Assembly: GCA_037127255.1 (NCBI GenBank)
Contig: JBANSL010000005.1
Coordinates: 77,009,160 to 77,073,159 of the forward strand
Direction of reading: 5' to 3'
DNA from: Persicaria tinctoria
Taxonomy: Eukaryota; Streptophyta; Magnoliopsida; Caryophyllales; Polygonaceae
DNA length: 64,000 nucleotides
This document shows, piece after piece, positions 10,620 to 21,009 of the stretch (the stretch's first letter is position 1; each line of letters starts with the position of its first letter). The position numbers and the translations under genes were made by a program. Under the pieces are notes generated by a model. That model had not been told where the DNA came from. It worked only from the letters and a program-made list of their open reading frames with translations, and did not search any database.

Positions 10620-12065
10620 GCTAAAACCATTGACTGTAAGTGGGTTTTTAAAGTCAAAGAAGGGATAAAATCTGGTGAACCATCTAAGTACAAAGCTAGA
10701 CTTGTAGCAAAAGGTTTAAATCAAATAGAAGGGTTAGATTATAATGACATATTTGCTCCAGTTGTTAAAAATAAAACCCTGAGATTGCTCCTTGCTATTG
10801 CTACTGTCTTTGATTGGGAACTTGAACAAATGGATGTTAAGACTGCCTTTCTTCATGGTGATCTGGATGAAACTATTTTCATGAAACAACCTAAGGGATT
10901 CACTGATAAAAACAAACCAAATCATGTTTGTCTGTTGAAAAAGTCTATTTATGGTCTAAAACGGTCTCCAAGACAATGGAACATAAAATTTGACTCCTGC
11001 ATGAGATCTCTTGGTTTTATTAGAAGTGAATATGATTCCTGCTTGTATATCAAAGGTGTTACCACTAAATTTCCCTTGTTTATTCTGCTTTATGTGGGTG
11101 ATATTCTTCTTGTCTGCGCATCTATGAAAATCATCTCTGGCACTAAAAGAAATTTAATGAAACACTTTGATATGAAGGACCTTGGCCATGCCAAGAGAAT
11201 TCTGGGGGTCATGATTCTCAGGGATATACCCAAGAGGAAACTTATGCTTTCCCAGGTTGATTATATTGAAAAAGTTCTCAAAAGGTTTAGCATGTTTGAT
11301 TCTAAATCCTCACCTATACCCTTAGGAGGGCACCTTGTTCTGAGCAAGGCACAATGCCCTAAAACTGAGCATGAAAAGAAAGACATGTCTAATGTTCCCT
11401 ATGATGTTGCTGTTGGTTCAATCATGTATGATATCCTATGTACTAGGCCTGATTTAGCTTTTGCCATTAGTGTTCTCAGTAGATACATGTCCAATCCTAG
11501 AATGCCACACTGGAATGCTATGAAATATTTTCTCAAATATCTGAATGGCACTAATCAACTTGGCCTTGTGTACTCAGATTATGCATCTGCTGGGGATCTC
11601 CAAGGGTATGTGGACTCTGACTATGCCAGCAACAAAGATACAAAGAAGTCCACCACTGCCTATTACTTCACCTGGGCAGGCAACTGCATATCCTGGAAGT
11701 CTCAACAACAATCTGTGGTTGCCTTATCCTCAACTGAAGCTGAATACATGGCAGCAACGGAAGCTGCAAAGGAAGCTATCTGGTTGAAAGGCATTCTTGG
11801 AGAGATTTTCATAAAGAAATTTGTACCTGTTATAAACATGGATAGCCAAAGTGCTTTGTATCTGTGTAAAGACCCTATGTATCATGAGAAAACCAAACAC
11901 ATAGATGTTAGGTTTCATTTCATAAGGCACAGGGTTGAAGACAAAGCTTTGGACGTCAAGAAGATCAAGGGAGAGCTCAACCCAGCTGACTTTGGCACGA
12001 AGATAGTTCCTTCCGGCAAGTTCTACTATTGCAGGAACTTTCTTCATATACTTGATGTTCACTAA
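10620..12065 (+). pseudogene. Copia pol second part: reverse transcriptase and RNase H
   Basis: This part is uninterrupted and in frame with 5294 once the nested insert and its target duplication are discounted. RT motifs run from WVFKVKEG and YKARLVAKG through MDVKTAFLHGDL to the catalytic box. That box reads YVGD near 11095 instead of YVDD, so one metal-binding Asp is lost. RNase H follows with YVDSDYA, SSTEAEYMA and NMDSQSA, and the usual TKHIDVRFHF C-terminus. The frame ends with TAA at 12063-12065, about 100 bp before the 3' LTR. It is inactive without upstream coding and with the catalytic change. Confidence 0.93.
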
Positions 12066-12172
12066 CCATGCAGGTACACGAGCCGAGGACGGACGGATCG
12101 AAGACTTAAACTCATTTTTCACTATTTAAATGATCGAATACCACATATGGTGGCTAGATTAGGAGGGCAAAT

Positions 12173-12561
12173 TGTTATGCCTAATGTAATCTAGATGCAT
12201 ATGTACTAGGGGTTTTGGATACTTGGATGCTTAGACTAGCAAACTAGGACCATGATCTAAGGTGGCTCAGACTAGGTTCAACTGGAAGAGACTCGGCCAA
12301 GCCTAAGGGCTCCATGGCGCCAAGTTGACTTCGAGTGGTTCTATGTCCAAAATTGAAGCCGAGGACGTCGGCCCATCTCTGTTGCTTAGGCCCAACTCTC
12401 TGCTCTCTCGGCCCATTTGTTTCTGAAGGCTCCCAACGGCTCTCTTAAGCCCATGTCCTTGCTTGCTGAAACGATGCGTTTCCTTTAGTTAGGGCTCGGG
12501 TATATAGCCTCGCCTTTGGAAACCCTAAAGGGTTGAGAGCTTCATTCCAACGCTTCCGCTT

Positions 12562-12621
<60 letters not shown>

Positions 12622-13086
12622 CTAGAGGCGACTCGGCGATCCGCGGCGACGCTTGCTGTTCCACACTCCGACGAGCTTGATTCTCAAGCTCTTGATGTGA
12701 TCCAAGGAGTCTGAGCTCAATTTAGGAAGGAGACGCTGCTTGATGCTCAACCTCGGCTCTTCACCAGCTTCTGTTCATCTTCGTCTTCTCAGATGGAGTG
12801 AAAGGGAGTATCTGTTCCTAATCTTCGAGTTTCTCTTTGATTACCTGCTTGCTTGAGTCGCTAGATCTAGGGTTACTTTCTAGTTCGTCTATCATCTGTA
12901 TCTATGTCCTGTATTCGATCATACTTAGTGGATTCATGAGTTTGACTCTCTCCCTCTTGAGGCTCCGCAGAGTAGGGTAACCGAACTGCGTCATCAATCC
13001 TTGTGTTCTCTCTTGCTTTCGTTTATCTGTGCTTAGCTCTCCATTATTCCTGTTCTAGGGTTTAGATCCGAAATCTGGTTTTAACA
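12173..13086 (+). repeat. 3' LTR of the copia element at 474-13086
   Basis: The 914-bp repeat is preceded by AGGAGGGCAAAT (12161-12172). It contains the GA tract at about 12564-12619 and the 105 bp absent from the 5' LTR. Confidence 0.96.
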
Positions 13087-13365
13087 AAACTAAAGGTGGC
13101 AAAATCTGATCCGACTCACCTGAACTCAAACCCGATCAAAACTCAAAAATTTAGTACTCCCTCCGTCCCAAATTAATTGTCTTTTACTATTCATGCACGC
13201 TTTCTTAAGAAGCTAAAAACTATATAAAATATCAATATTTTATTAAGTATTTTTAAATAATATCATACATATTACTAATAAGTATAGAATTATTTTAAAA
13301 AATTAATTAAAAAATAGTTTTTTTTATATAGTTCTTAAAAATGCATGGATGCACTACAAGAAAAT

Positions 13366-13560
13366 GGAATTTGGGCGTCCAAATGTCTGAAAATAATATG
13401 ACAAAAAAATCATTCTCGCCCAAACTAGCTTTTCAATGACAGAAATACACTTTGTCGCCCAAAACACGTTGTTTGTGACGAAAGATTAAAAGTGTCGCCC
13501 AAAATAATATAAGGGCTACGAAAAGAAGGTATTTTGTCGCCCATCCATCTAATACGATTT
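13366..13560. repeat. CACTA left subterminal repeats
   Basis: Five or more degenerate copies of TTGTCGCCCAAA / TTTGGGCGAC words occur within 200 bp of the left end. Such arrays are transposase-binding sites in characterised En/Spm elements; that role is inferred here. Confidence 0.8.
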
Positions 13561-13680
13561 TCAGTAAAAAAATTTTTTTACACACTGCCTTATTATTCCC
13601 TCCGCGTCGCTCTCTTTTAACCCTAAATCCCATTTCCAGCCATTCCAGGTCTCCTCCGCCCAAAACCTAAGAAAAGGAAG

Positions 13681-14013
13681 GAAATCCTCCAATTCATGGC
13701 GGCCAGTTCGGTAACCAGATCGGGGCCAAGTTTTAGGAGGTTGTTTGAGCCGAGCACGCTGTTGATTCCACGGGACGATACCAGGAGGACTCGGATCTGC
13801 ATCTTGAGCGCATCAATGTCTACTAAAACGAGGCCAGTTGTGGAAGGTTCATTCCGAGAGCAGTTTTGATTAATCTAGAGCACAGACTCGTTGACAGCGT
13901 CAGAGCTGGACCGTACGACCAGGTTTTCATGCCGAATAACTTCGTGTTTGGTCAGTCCGGTTTCTTGCTTGATGTTGTTCACAAGGAGGCTGAGAACTGC
14001 GATTGTCTACAAG
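13681..14013 (+). pseudogene. Captured beta-tubulin first-exon fragment
   Basis: The reading corresponds to roughly the first 130 residues of plant beta-tubulin. [33 protein letters not shown] and VFGQSG appear in order, ending at CDCLQG immediately before a GT splice donor (14014), where plant beta-tubulin genes have their first intron. It is broken by a lost start, a 1-base deletion near 13691, stops replacing Trp, Cys and Tyr, and loss of about 19 residues between VFGQSG and LLDVV. It is dead as a tubulin and was carried into the CACTA element as genomic DNA. Confidence 0.9.
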
Positions 14014-15704
14014 GTAATTTCGTCTTCTTTGTGTTAGATCTGACTTGGTTGGCGCTAGAATGAATTTGTAACTATTCGGATCTGGATCTGGATTTACTGA
14101 TAACACTCATAACCAGATCTATTAGCATTACTCGCTTTATGATTGTTCATTTTCTTACACTTCTTTATCAATTCTGAAAACTTCGAAGGAATTTGAAGCA
14201 GTTTTTTTCTCAGCTATACAACTACAATTAGCTTTCCAGGCGACATAGGTCTTGTGAGTTTCTTTTCTGTTTCTACCATGGCTAACCATCGCAATTTACG
14301 TATTATTTATGCCTTAGATAAAGAACGAGCATCTGAGATTGTGCTCCTTGTACATATGAGGGTGGTATTGTTTCAGAAGAGTGTGTATATAGTTATCCTA
14401 GTTTGTAAGTATCAGTTGTTTCTATCCTTTGTATCTATAATTTTTTGGCAGCATACCACTACCTTTGATTTTGGACAAACACTAGTGAAAACATCAGCTG
14501 TATTCTAATTCATTCCAAAATTCACATGGATTTACAACTTTACCTACTGATTAAGCAGTTAAAGCGAACAAACCTCCTGCTTGTTGAGTTTCGTGGATGA
14601 GGCAGCTATTTTAGAAGGTACACACCACTATATCACCTCTAAATTGATGTAAGATGCTTCATTTATCAAAATCTTTGAACAGAATTGGGTGGGCCTCCAA
14701 CCAGCTCATCATTGGACATGTTTAATATTTGCATTAGTTTAATGCATATCTTTCTTTTTCATCCCCATCTATTCTTTCTCAAAACTGGATGTTTTCTTAA
14801 CTTGGCATTATTTTTGTCCCTATTTGAGTTTTTTCTGTTCGCAATGCAGGAACATTGTACAATGTGTTGATGACAACTTTGGAACTTTGAGATTCTGTCA
14901 TCATGAAGTGGATTAAATATTCTTCTCAACTGCTTATTTCTATTTTAAAAGAGGAACTTTGAAATGAAAATTGCAGATGAGATACATGAATCATAATTCT
15001 CTTTCCCTAATTTATTTTTGTAGGTCAATGGAAAAGGAAGCCTAATTTATTTCAAGTTGGGTTAACATGTCCTGTTGCTTTTTTTTTTTTCAAGTTTTAC
15101 TGCCTTTGCTATTGTCCTTTATGTTGAATCCATTTATTTTAATTCCTAATTTTTAGGCATTTTCTCATTAATTCTATTCTTTTGGATGTTCTCCATTATC
15201 CTACTTTTTATTGTTTCATCTCTCATTTCCCTATTTTTAGTTAACTTGTTCTCTATAATGAAAAAAAGAGCAAATGCAGATCTATGGATGCTTCCTTTTT
15301 CATGCCGTGTTTTGACTAGTTTCATTATCTTGGGTTTGAGCTTGCTGCTCTTCGTAGGAAGATAACCTCGTAACTCATCTTTTAGCATTAAGCACCTTTC
15401 TTGTGTTTTTGCTTTTTTATAGCATTAAGCACCTTTCTTTTTCTTTTTTTTTTTACTTTTTTTTAGCATTAAGCAAATGCAGATCTATTGGTGAAAACTG
15501 AGAACTAATGTGATGGTCTTGATTTTTATTTTATCATTAATCACCCTTCTTCTTCTTCTTCTTTTTTTTTTTTTTCTTTTTTTAGTGACTTGCATAAGGA
15601 ACACTACATTGCCTTGTGTTTTAGATTATTGATCTTGATGTCACATTTCCACATAAACGATGTTTACTCATCTTTTTGTTCTTACTGAGTGTATTATGTT
15701 TCAG
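14014..15704. other. Non-coding interior of the CACTA element
   Basis: The start is the remnant of the tubulin intron. The rest is T-rich with poly(T) tracts (15079, 15444, 15559), consistent with captured intron sequence. No coding piece could be identified; a short frame near 14254-14340 is not recognisable. Confidence 0.6.
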
Positions 15705-16086
15705 ATTATTGAATTACAAGGCACTTGAGATGGTTGATGCAGAGATTACTCGGCAACTCTTTTTAAGAAGGAAGCAAAGTCTTCCTTCCTCAATGTATGA
15801 TCCAAGTGGATTTGCAAAAGATCCTATGAGTGTTCTACCTGAAACGCTTCAACCCAAGCCTGGCCGTGTGTCTCTGTCCCAGCAACGGGTGTATGAGGTT
15901 CAAATCTGTTGGACTCTTAACAGTACGTGGTTTTACTTGTTTAAGCATTTGAATTTGAATATAATTGACTTATTTATGATTCATAGGATTTTGTTCGTCT
16001 TCCTTGGCAAACTCAGCAAACTTCTTCAAGCACTAATGCTATGGTTGCTGGCTGGTGCCAACCTCCGTCGCCCAATCAATTTATGC
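15705..16086 (+). pseudogene. Captured NOT1 (CCR4-NOT scaffold subunit) exons
   Basis: Two exons are visible: 15705-15897 after a TTTCAG acceptor and ending GAG before GT, and 15987-about 16086 after CATAG. Joined, they read like a stretch of the plant CCR4-NOT complex scaffold NOT1: ALEMVDAEITRQLFLRRKQS, then LQPKPGRVSLSQQRVYE, then DFVRLPWQTQQ. NOT1 holds the mRNA deadenylation complex together in the cytoplasm. Only about 95 residues of a protein of more than 2000 are present, so this is a captured fragment. Identification rests on recalled family motifs; a BLASTP search would confirm it. Confidence 0.75.
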
Positions 16087-16586
16087 TGAATGTATACACA
16101 CACAAAAAAACCTCTCATCTTACATCATGTGACCGTCTCTTCTAGCATAATTTGATCTTCTTTCTAAACTCATATGGATGTCCCACATGATTTGCAGGCT
16201 GATCTAAACAGTCCTTCTGTAAGTATGTTCAATGTGGTTATATAATGTGATGAAACAGTGAGCTTTCTCCCACTTCTGAATAGACTTCTGTAATTATAAT
16301 TAGATGTCAGGAAGCTTAATTGTGAGCTGATGACAATTGATTCTGACATGTTTTGTTCTTTTCTGTCACAGGTTTCCATGGTGGAAACTTACTTGCGTGC
16401 ACTAACAAGATGTTTGTAGATAATAACGAGTTAAATCAGCTACTTTATGTATGATACAATGATGTCACTCTTCATTTGACTTGTGTTTCTGGATCTAACG
16501 TAATTCTTTCTTTCTTCTTTGGGTACAACCACAACTGGAAAATGCCTCTTCTCGTTTTGTGCAAATTTTACTTTTTTGTTTTTCAG

Positions 16587-16662
16587 GCCCCGTGACCGAG
16601 TCCCATTGAAAGACATGATAGCTGACTGGCATTCCTGTCTTGACAACAAAGTAGGATTCAAG
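16587..16662 (+). pseudogene. Exon-like fragment, unidentified
   Basis: Bounded by TTTCAG before and a GT donor after, this reads [19 protein letters not shown] and a few more residues. I do not recognise the protein. It may be another exon of a captured gene; surrounding sequence is T-rich and intron-like. Confidence 0.4.
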
Positions 16663-18153
16663 GTAAAGTGCCGATGAACTCCACATGATGAATTGAGGAA
16701 AAATACTTTCTAGAGGTTTAGATGCATTTGTTTGGTGACTGTTAAAAGTATGCTGCTTTGTGTAGATTATGATATGATGGCTTAGTACATATTTTGGTTT
16801 TATTTTATTCAGATTCTTTGTTTTCAGTTTTTGCGTCCATTGACCAAAAATTCAGTGTATGGTATACATATTTATTGGTTCGAGTTTCAGGACTCTTGAC
16901 TTATCTAGGAATGTCAAATTGTTAATTGGTTATGTCTGAGTTATAACCATGCTGGTATATGTGGAGATGTTGACCAGTTTAGAATGTTGACGTATGTTGA
17001 GATCTAGTTTTGAGATGATCCTTTCTCTAGCTGTAAAACCTTCTAGTTCTACATGTTTACTTTCTTTGCCTACCAAAATTCAGCACAATTGAGATTGCTA
17101 TAACTCCAAATCCCATTCCCTTTGAAGTGTTGTAGTTTAGGCCTGGAATTACCATGGTCATACTGTCAAAACAAAACAAATCGAATGGGTTTGTGGTAGA
17201 GTAAAGGAATTAGTAATTTGGGGTAGTCATGTATCTACACAAGTTTAAAGCTTAAGTTGGTGCATGTCTTTATGTTGTAAAACACACCTGCAACTAGGAT
17301 GCACTTCTCTTTCTGGTAACATGTCCTTGTGCAAATTAATTTTAGAGGAGTTTATATCAGAATGCAGCTGTCTCTAAAATGGTTGTTGACAGATGTGAAG
17401 GATTTTGTGATCCTTATTTCTAAACTACTAATTTTCTTTTGCACTTCAACAAAAGAGAAACTCATATTATAGAGTTGATACAAGTTAATTTTCTATACAT
17501 ACTTTTGTGCTGTTACTTGTTTTAACAAAGTGAACATCTACTTCAGTTTTGCTCTTCAAAAACTTTTCTCATTTTCCTGAGTGGTTTCCTGAAAGAATAA
17601 GCTTGATATTTATCTGGAAATAATGCGGAATTTTTAATGGATTAAGATACACTATTAACAGTACACCTTTATAGTGCAGACTTCTCTGCTACATCATTAC
17701 TGCATTAAGGATTTTGTTCATTTTCTCAAACAGGTGAAATCTTGACAGCCTGTTGAAAGCACTTTCTGACCCTTCTGACAAGGTAATTATTGTTCCTTAC
17801 TCCATTTTCTTCATGAAATGCATGTGTAAACCTTCAGCACTTAATTATGCTTGATTAATGTGAAATTTTGAGAGGAGAAAATTCACTCTAGTGAAATTAC
17901 CATATAGAATTAATTTTCTTCCTTTATTTCTTAATTACTCTCTTCTTTCTCCTGAATTGTTGCTTTGCCAGATGAGATTGCAGCATTAGCTTAAATTTTC
18001 GTCTGTTTGTTGGTTTGAGATACAAGAATTAGGAGAACTGAGATTTTTATTGTTTGATAGATCGATGAAGTTGAAAGTTTGATTTCTTTTAGCTCTCTTT
18101 TCATATCATCATGGATTCGATAATTTTGAGTTTCTTTTCTTCAATTCTCAATA
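16663..18153. other. CACTA interior, no gene seen
   Basis: T-rich, intron-like sequence. A short segment flanked by CAG and GTAATT at 17734-17782 could be another exon remnant but is too short to identify. Confidence 0.5.
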
Positions 18154-18224
18154 GGGCATTTGGTCTAATGGTATGATACTCGCTTTGGATGTGAGAGGTC
18201 CGAGTTCGATTCTCGGAATGCCCC
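18154..18224 (+). tRNA. tRNA-Pro (anticodon UGG)
   Basis: A 71-nt cloverleaf folds by eye. Acceptor GGGCATT pairs with AATGCCC, the anticodon stem is CTCGC/GTGAG with loop TTTGGAT (anticodon TGG), and the T arm is CCGAG-TTCGATT-CTCGG, followed by discriminator C. There is no intron and no encoded CCA. The variable loop has four bases and one anticodon-stem pair is G-U, a little off the usual plant sequence. It lies inside the CACTA element, so it is probably captured. Activity is unknown; tRNAscan-SE scoring would tell whether it is likely functional. Confidence 0.9.
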
Positions 18225-18319
18225 ACCATGAGTAGCATTAGTTGATAAGGGTGCTAGAAATGACATAAGGGTGTGTTTGGTTGGCGGTGTCAAAACATAA
18301 TTCTTGGGGGATATATTAT

Positions 18320-18660
18320 ATTTTCACTTTTTACTTTTGTGACAAAATAAAATTTTATCACAAAAACAGGGGTACAAGGGTGACAAAAGAAAAAATTCGT
18401 CACAAAAAATAGGGTCTTTGGGCGACAAAACTAACACTTTGGGCTACCAAGTTTAAAAATTTGTCACTATAACTGAAGGGCAACGAATTTTGAATTTCAT
18501 CACAGAAGAGTTACTTATGGCAACGAATTTTTTTTTGGTCGCCCAAACTTTGTGCGACGGGGCTGAGGCGACGAACAGGGGACGAAACTCATTTTGTCAC
18601 AAACAACTTTGGGCGACGAAAAAATCACTTTGTGCGACGAAATATTTCGTCACCCAAACT
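18320..18660. repeat. CACTA right subterminal repeats
   Basis: At least eight copies of TTGGGCGACGAA / TTCGTCACAAA-like words lie within 350 bp of the right end, mirroring the left end and denser here. Likely transposase-binding array (inference). Confidence 0.8.
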
Positions 18661-18716
18661 GATTTTTCTTGTAGTGATGAATAGTAAAAGACAATTAATT
18701 TGGGACGGAGGGAGTA

Positions 18717-19220
18717 TAATGTACCATCCGCACCCGAACTCAAACCGGATCCATTTTGATACGTATATTGCAGAACCTTGCATTAGAATCTATACACTTA
18801 TTAAATTTCTATTATTAAATACGGAGTATTTTATACTTAACTGCAAAAAGTATTTAAAATAATGAAATTATTTCATTCAAAATCTTTATCATTTCATATC
18901 CAACTATTAGCCAAATCAAATTTTGGAACTTAATCGCTGCAGCTATCTTACGGTAAGAAGCATCCTATGGTTCCTATCTGACTAAAAAAATGTACAACCC
19001 GCATATAGATCTACGGACACGTCAGCTGGGGGCGAATAATTTAATATGAACCCTCGTGGTTGCCATGTGTGCATTATTATTATTAGAGATTTAGGGTGGT
19101 AAGTTATTTATAAAAATCTATTATACATCTAACGGAGAAAATTAGAAGCAAGTGAAGCAACGACTAATTTTACATGCACTAAACCAACCACGCCTAATTT
19201 TCTCCACCCTATAAATTATA
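18717..19220. other. Intergenic, no gene seen
   Basis: AT-rich DNA between MITEs. The CCGCACCCGAACTC segment at 18728-18750 resembles the short block at 13113-13150 left of the Stowaway element, so both may be parts of one older repeat. Confidence 0.5.
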
Positions 19221-19430
19221 CTATCTCTGTTGCAAAATATAAGGGCTTTTACTTTTTGATATGTTTTTTAATGAGTTAAAAACTCTATAAAATATTAAAT
19301 TTTTTAACATAGTATTATACATATTAACAAGCAAAACTCTATAAAATATTAAAAAATTTAATATTTCATGGAGTTTTTAACTCATTAAAAAACACGTCAA
19401 AAAGCAAAAGCTCTTATATTGATAATCAAT
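19221..19430. mobile_element. Palindromic MITE
   Basis: The arms are an imperfect inverted repeat of about 75 bp each. TATAAGGGCTTTTACTTTTT and AATGAGTTAAAAACTC on the left are mirrored by GAGTTTTTAACTCATT and AAAGCAAAAGCTCTTATA on the right. Size and structure fit a Stowaway-like MITE; the ends are eroded and no clear target duplication was found. Confidence 0.65.
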
Positions 19431-19735
19431 ACATGTATATTAATTAATATGTTTATAAAAATCTATTATACAAATTTATTGTTTAAAATATATTTTCTAA
19501 TTAAAATAATTGTTCTCAATTACCAATAATTTTTAAGCTATAATATTTCATAATAAATTTTGTAAACATATTTATAATATCGTATATATTATGAATACAT
19601 TTTTTAATAAAAAATTATAATCAAAATAATTAAATATGCTCTGAACGTAACACCCAAGTATAGAAACCTTATTCCACATTGTATCATGAAAGTACACCCG
19701 TTTGAAGCACTTCCACCCTATCGATGTAGCATATA

Positions 19736-19970
19736 CTCCCTCCGTCCAAAAATACATGGATTCTTACTATTCATGTACGCTTTTTTAGAAGTTAAAAAAT
19801 ATATAAAATATTACATTTTTTGTTAATTTTTTTTAATAATTACAAACTTATTCAATAAGTTTATAATTATTAAAAAAAATTAATAAAAAAGTTAATATTT
19901 TATATAGTTTTTACTTTCTTAAAATAACGTGCGTGAATAGTAAAGGCAATACATTTTTGAACGGAGATAG
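19736..19970. mobile_element. Stowaway-type MITE
   Basis: The left end is CTCCCTCCGTCCAAAAATAC and the right end is the inverted TTTTTGAACGGAGATAG, flanked by TA on both sides. The 235-bp palindrome folds on itself and is related to, but distinct from, the element split at 13157-18714. Confidence 0.85.
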
Positions 19971-20056
19971 TATTGTTTATTTGGTATTTTGAATTTTTAC
20001 TTCATAAAAAAATTAGAGAAGTTATTCAGTCCGGATCCTCTGACCCCGTTTTAGTA

Positions 20057-20340
20057 GTCCCTCCATCTATCACAAAATTATTTCAGATATAAATAAATAT
20101 ATTTAAAAAAAAATTAGATTATATACCTAATATTGGTATCTTTATAAAACTTTATTATGAAACTTCATATTTTAAAAAATAATAAAAATTATTTTCTAAA
20201 ATATTCTATACTTTAATTATCTATATTTTAAAACATAAATTTTTATAATAAAATTTTATAAACATATAAAGGGTATAAAATTTAAAAATATTTTAATATA
20301 TTTATTTATATCCGAAATTATTTTGTAAAATATACCGGAG
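20057..20340. mobile_element. MITE-like inverted repeat
   Basis: About 50 bp at each end form an inverted repeat (left TCCCTCCATCTATCACAAAA, right TTTTGTAAAATATACCGGAG, sharing a CAAAATTATTTC and ATATAAATAAATATATTT core). AT-rich interior without coding. Family uncertain. Confidence 0.65.
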
Positions 20341-20362
20341 TCACCAATAAAAAAGGACCGAA

Positions 20363-20954
20363 TCAGGCCCGCTAGCTATTAAAAAAAAAAACAGAGGAAA
20401 ACCAAAGCATTTGTCGGCCTTTAGGTTGTACTTCCTGGATCATTCCCGCGCTCTTCGTCCTTCTTGCTGATGTGCTTCATTTGCTCGTGTGGTTTGATGT
20501 CCGTCTCTTGGTCCGTGGTTAGTCTCGGTTGAGGAGCAGTTCTGCGACCCTGGTTGATCGACGTGATCGTGTTGGTGGTGTTTGTGGTCTCCGAAGATCC
20601 CTCATCCAGGTGGGGGGACCGTCGTGTGATCCACACTTCCCCAGATGTCGCCTTTGCCTTACGAGGATTTCTGCTTTCCGTCTTTCCGGCGGCGAGACAT
20701 CGTGTCAACTAGAGCTGTCCCATGCGCTGGTTATCCACTTCTCCGCGACGACTTCCTTCCTCTCAATATTGTGTCCGCTAGTTTGCTTAGGTCTTGGGTT
20801 TTTTCCGGGTTTACTTTGGGTGCTATTTTGATGTATTTTATGTTATTTTTCTATTTTGTTGTTGTATGTTTAGACGGCTTGCCGTCTACCGAGGCTTCTC
20901 GAGATCCGGGCCTGTCCGGCCTCGAATTATTTCCTTATAAAAAAAAAAAAAAAA
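20363..20954 (+). mobile_element. Poly(A) retroposon (short or 5'-truncated LINE)
   Basis: The segment ends in a 15-A tail and is flanked by AAAAAAGGACCGAA on both sides (20349-20362 and 20949-20962), of which GGACCGAA is the informative part. Such tails and duplications mark target-primed retroposition. No RT is present. The 3' end GGCCTGTCCGGCCTCGAATT resembles the degenerate copy at 45610-45650, and the interior resembles 26860-26960. Open frames on both strands here are not recognisable proteins. Confidence 0.75.
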
Positions 20955-21009
20955 GGACCGAAGGATCCGTACTGTCCGTACTGCCCATTTTCATATTCGT
21001 ATATAATTT

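Larger units (their letters stand above)
474..13086 (+). mobile_element. Ty1-copia LTR retrotransposon with two nested insertions
   Basis: The LTRs are 474-1306 and 12173-13086, both beginning TGTTATG and ending TTAACA. A primer site complementary to initiator tRNA-Met follows the 5' LTR and a purine tract (12161-12172) precedes the 3' LTR. Flanks are GAACT on the left and AAACT on the right, so the target duplication is 4-5 bp with at most one mismatch. Inside, gag (CCHC knuckle), protease, integrase, RT and RNase H are recognisable in copia order. Coding is broken by a hAT MITE, a nested LTR element, two compensating frameshifts (near 3550 and 4120) and a stop at 4551. The element cannot make a full polyprotein. 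Confidence 0.97.
13352..18676. mobile_element. Non-autonomous CACTA element with captured host sequences
   Basis: It begins CACTACAAGAAAA and ends with the inverted copy TTTTTCTTGTAGTG. A perfect 3-bp duplication ATG flanks it (13349-13351 and 18677-18679), as for En/Spm elements. Subterminal regions carry many TTGTCGCCCAAA-like words. No TNP2-type transposase is visible. The interior holds a beta-tubulin exon, NOT1-like exons, another exon-like piece and a tRNA-Pro gene, with recognisable splice-site remnants, so DNA rather than mRNA was captured. Confidence 0.93.
13157..18714. mobile_element. Stowaway-type MITE split by a CACTA element
   Basis: Ends CTCCCTCCGTCCCAAATTAA and its inverted complement match for about 40 bp and are flanked by TA (13155-13156 and 18715-18716), as expected of Tc1/mariner-derived Stowaway elements. 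Without the CACTA insert the element is about 230 bp and nearly a perfect palindrome. The 13352-18676 CACTA lies in its right arm. Confidence 0.93.
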
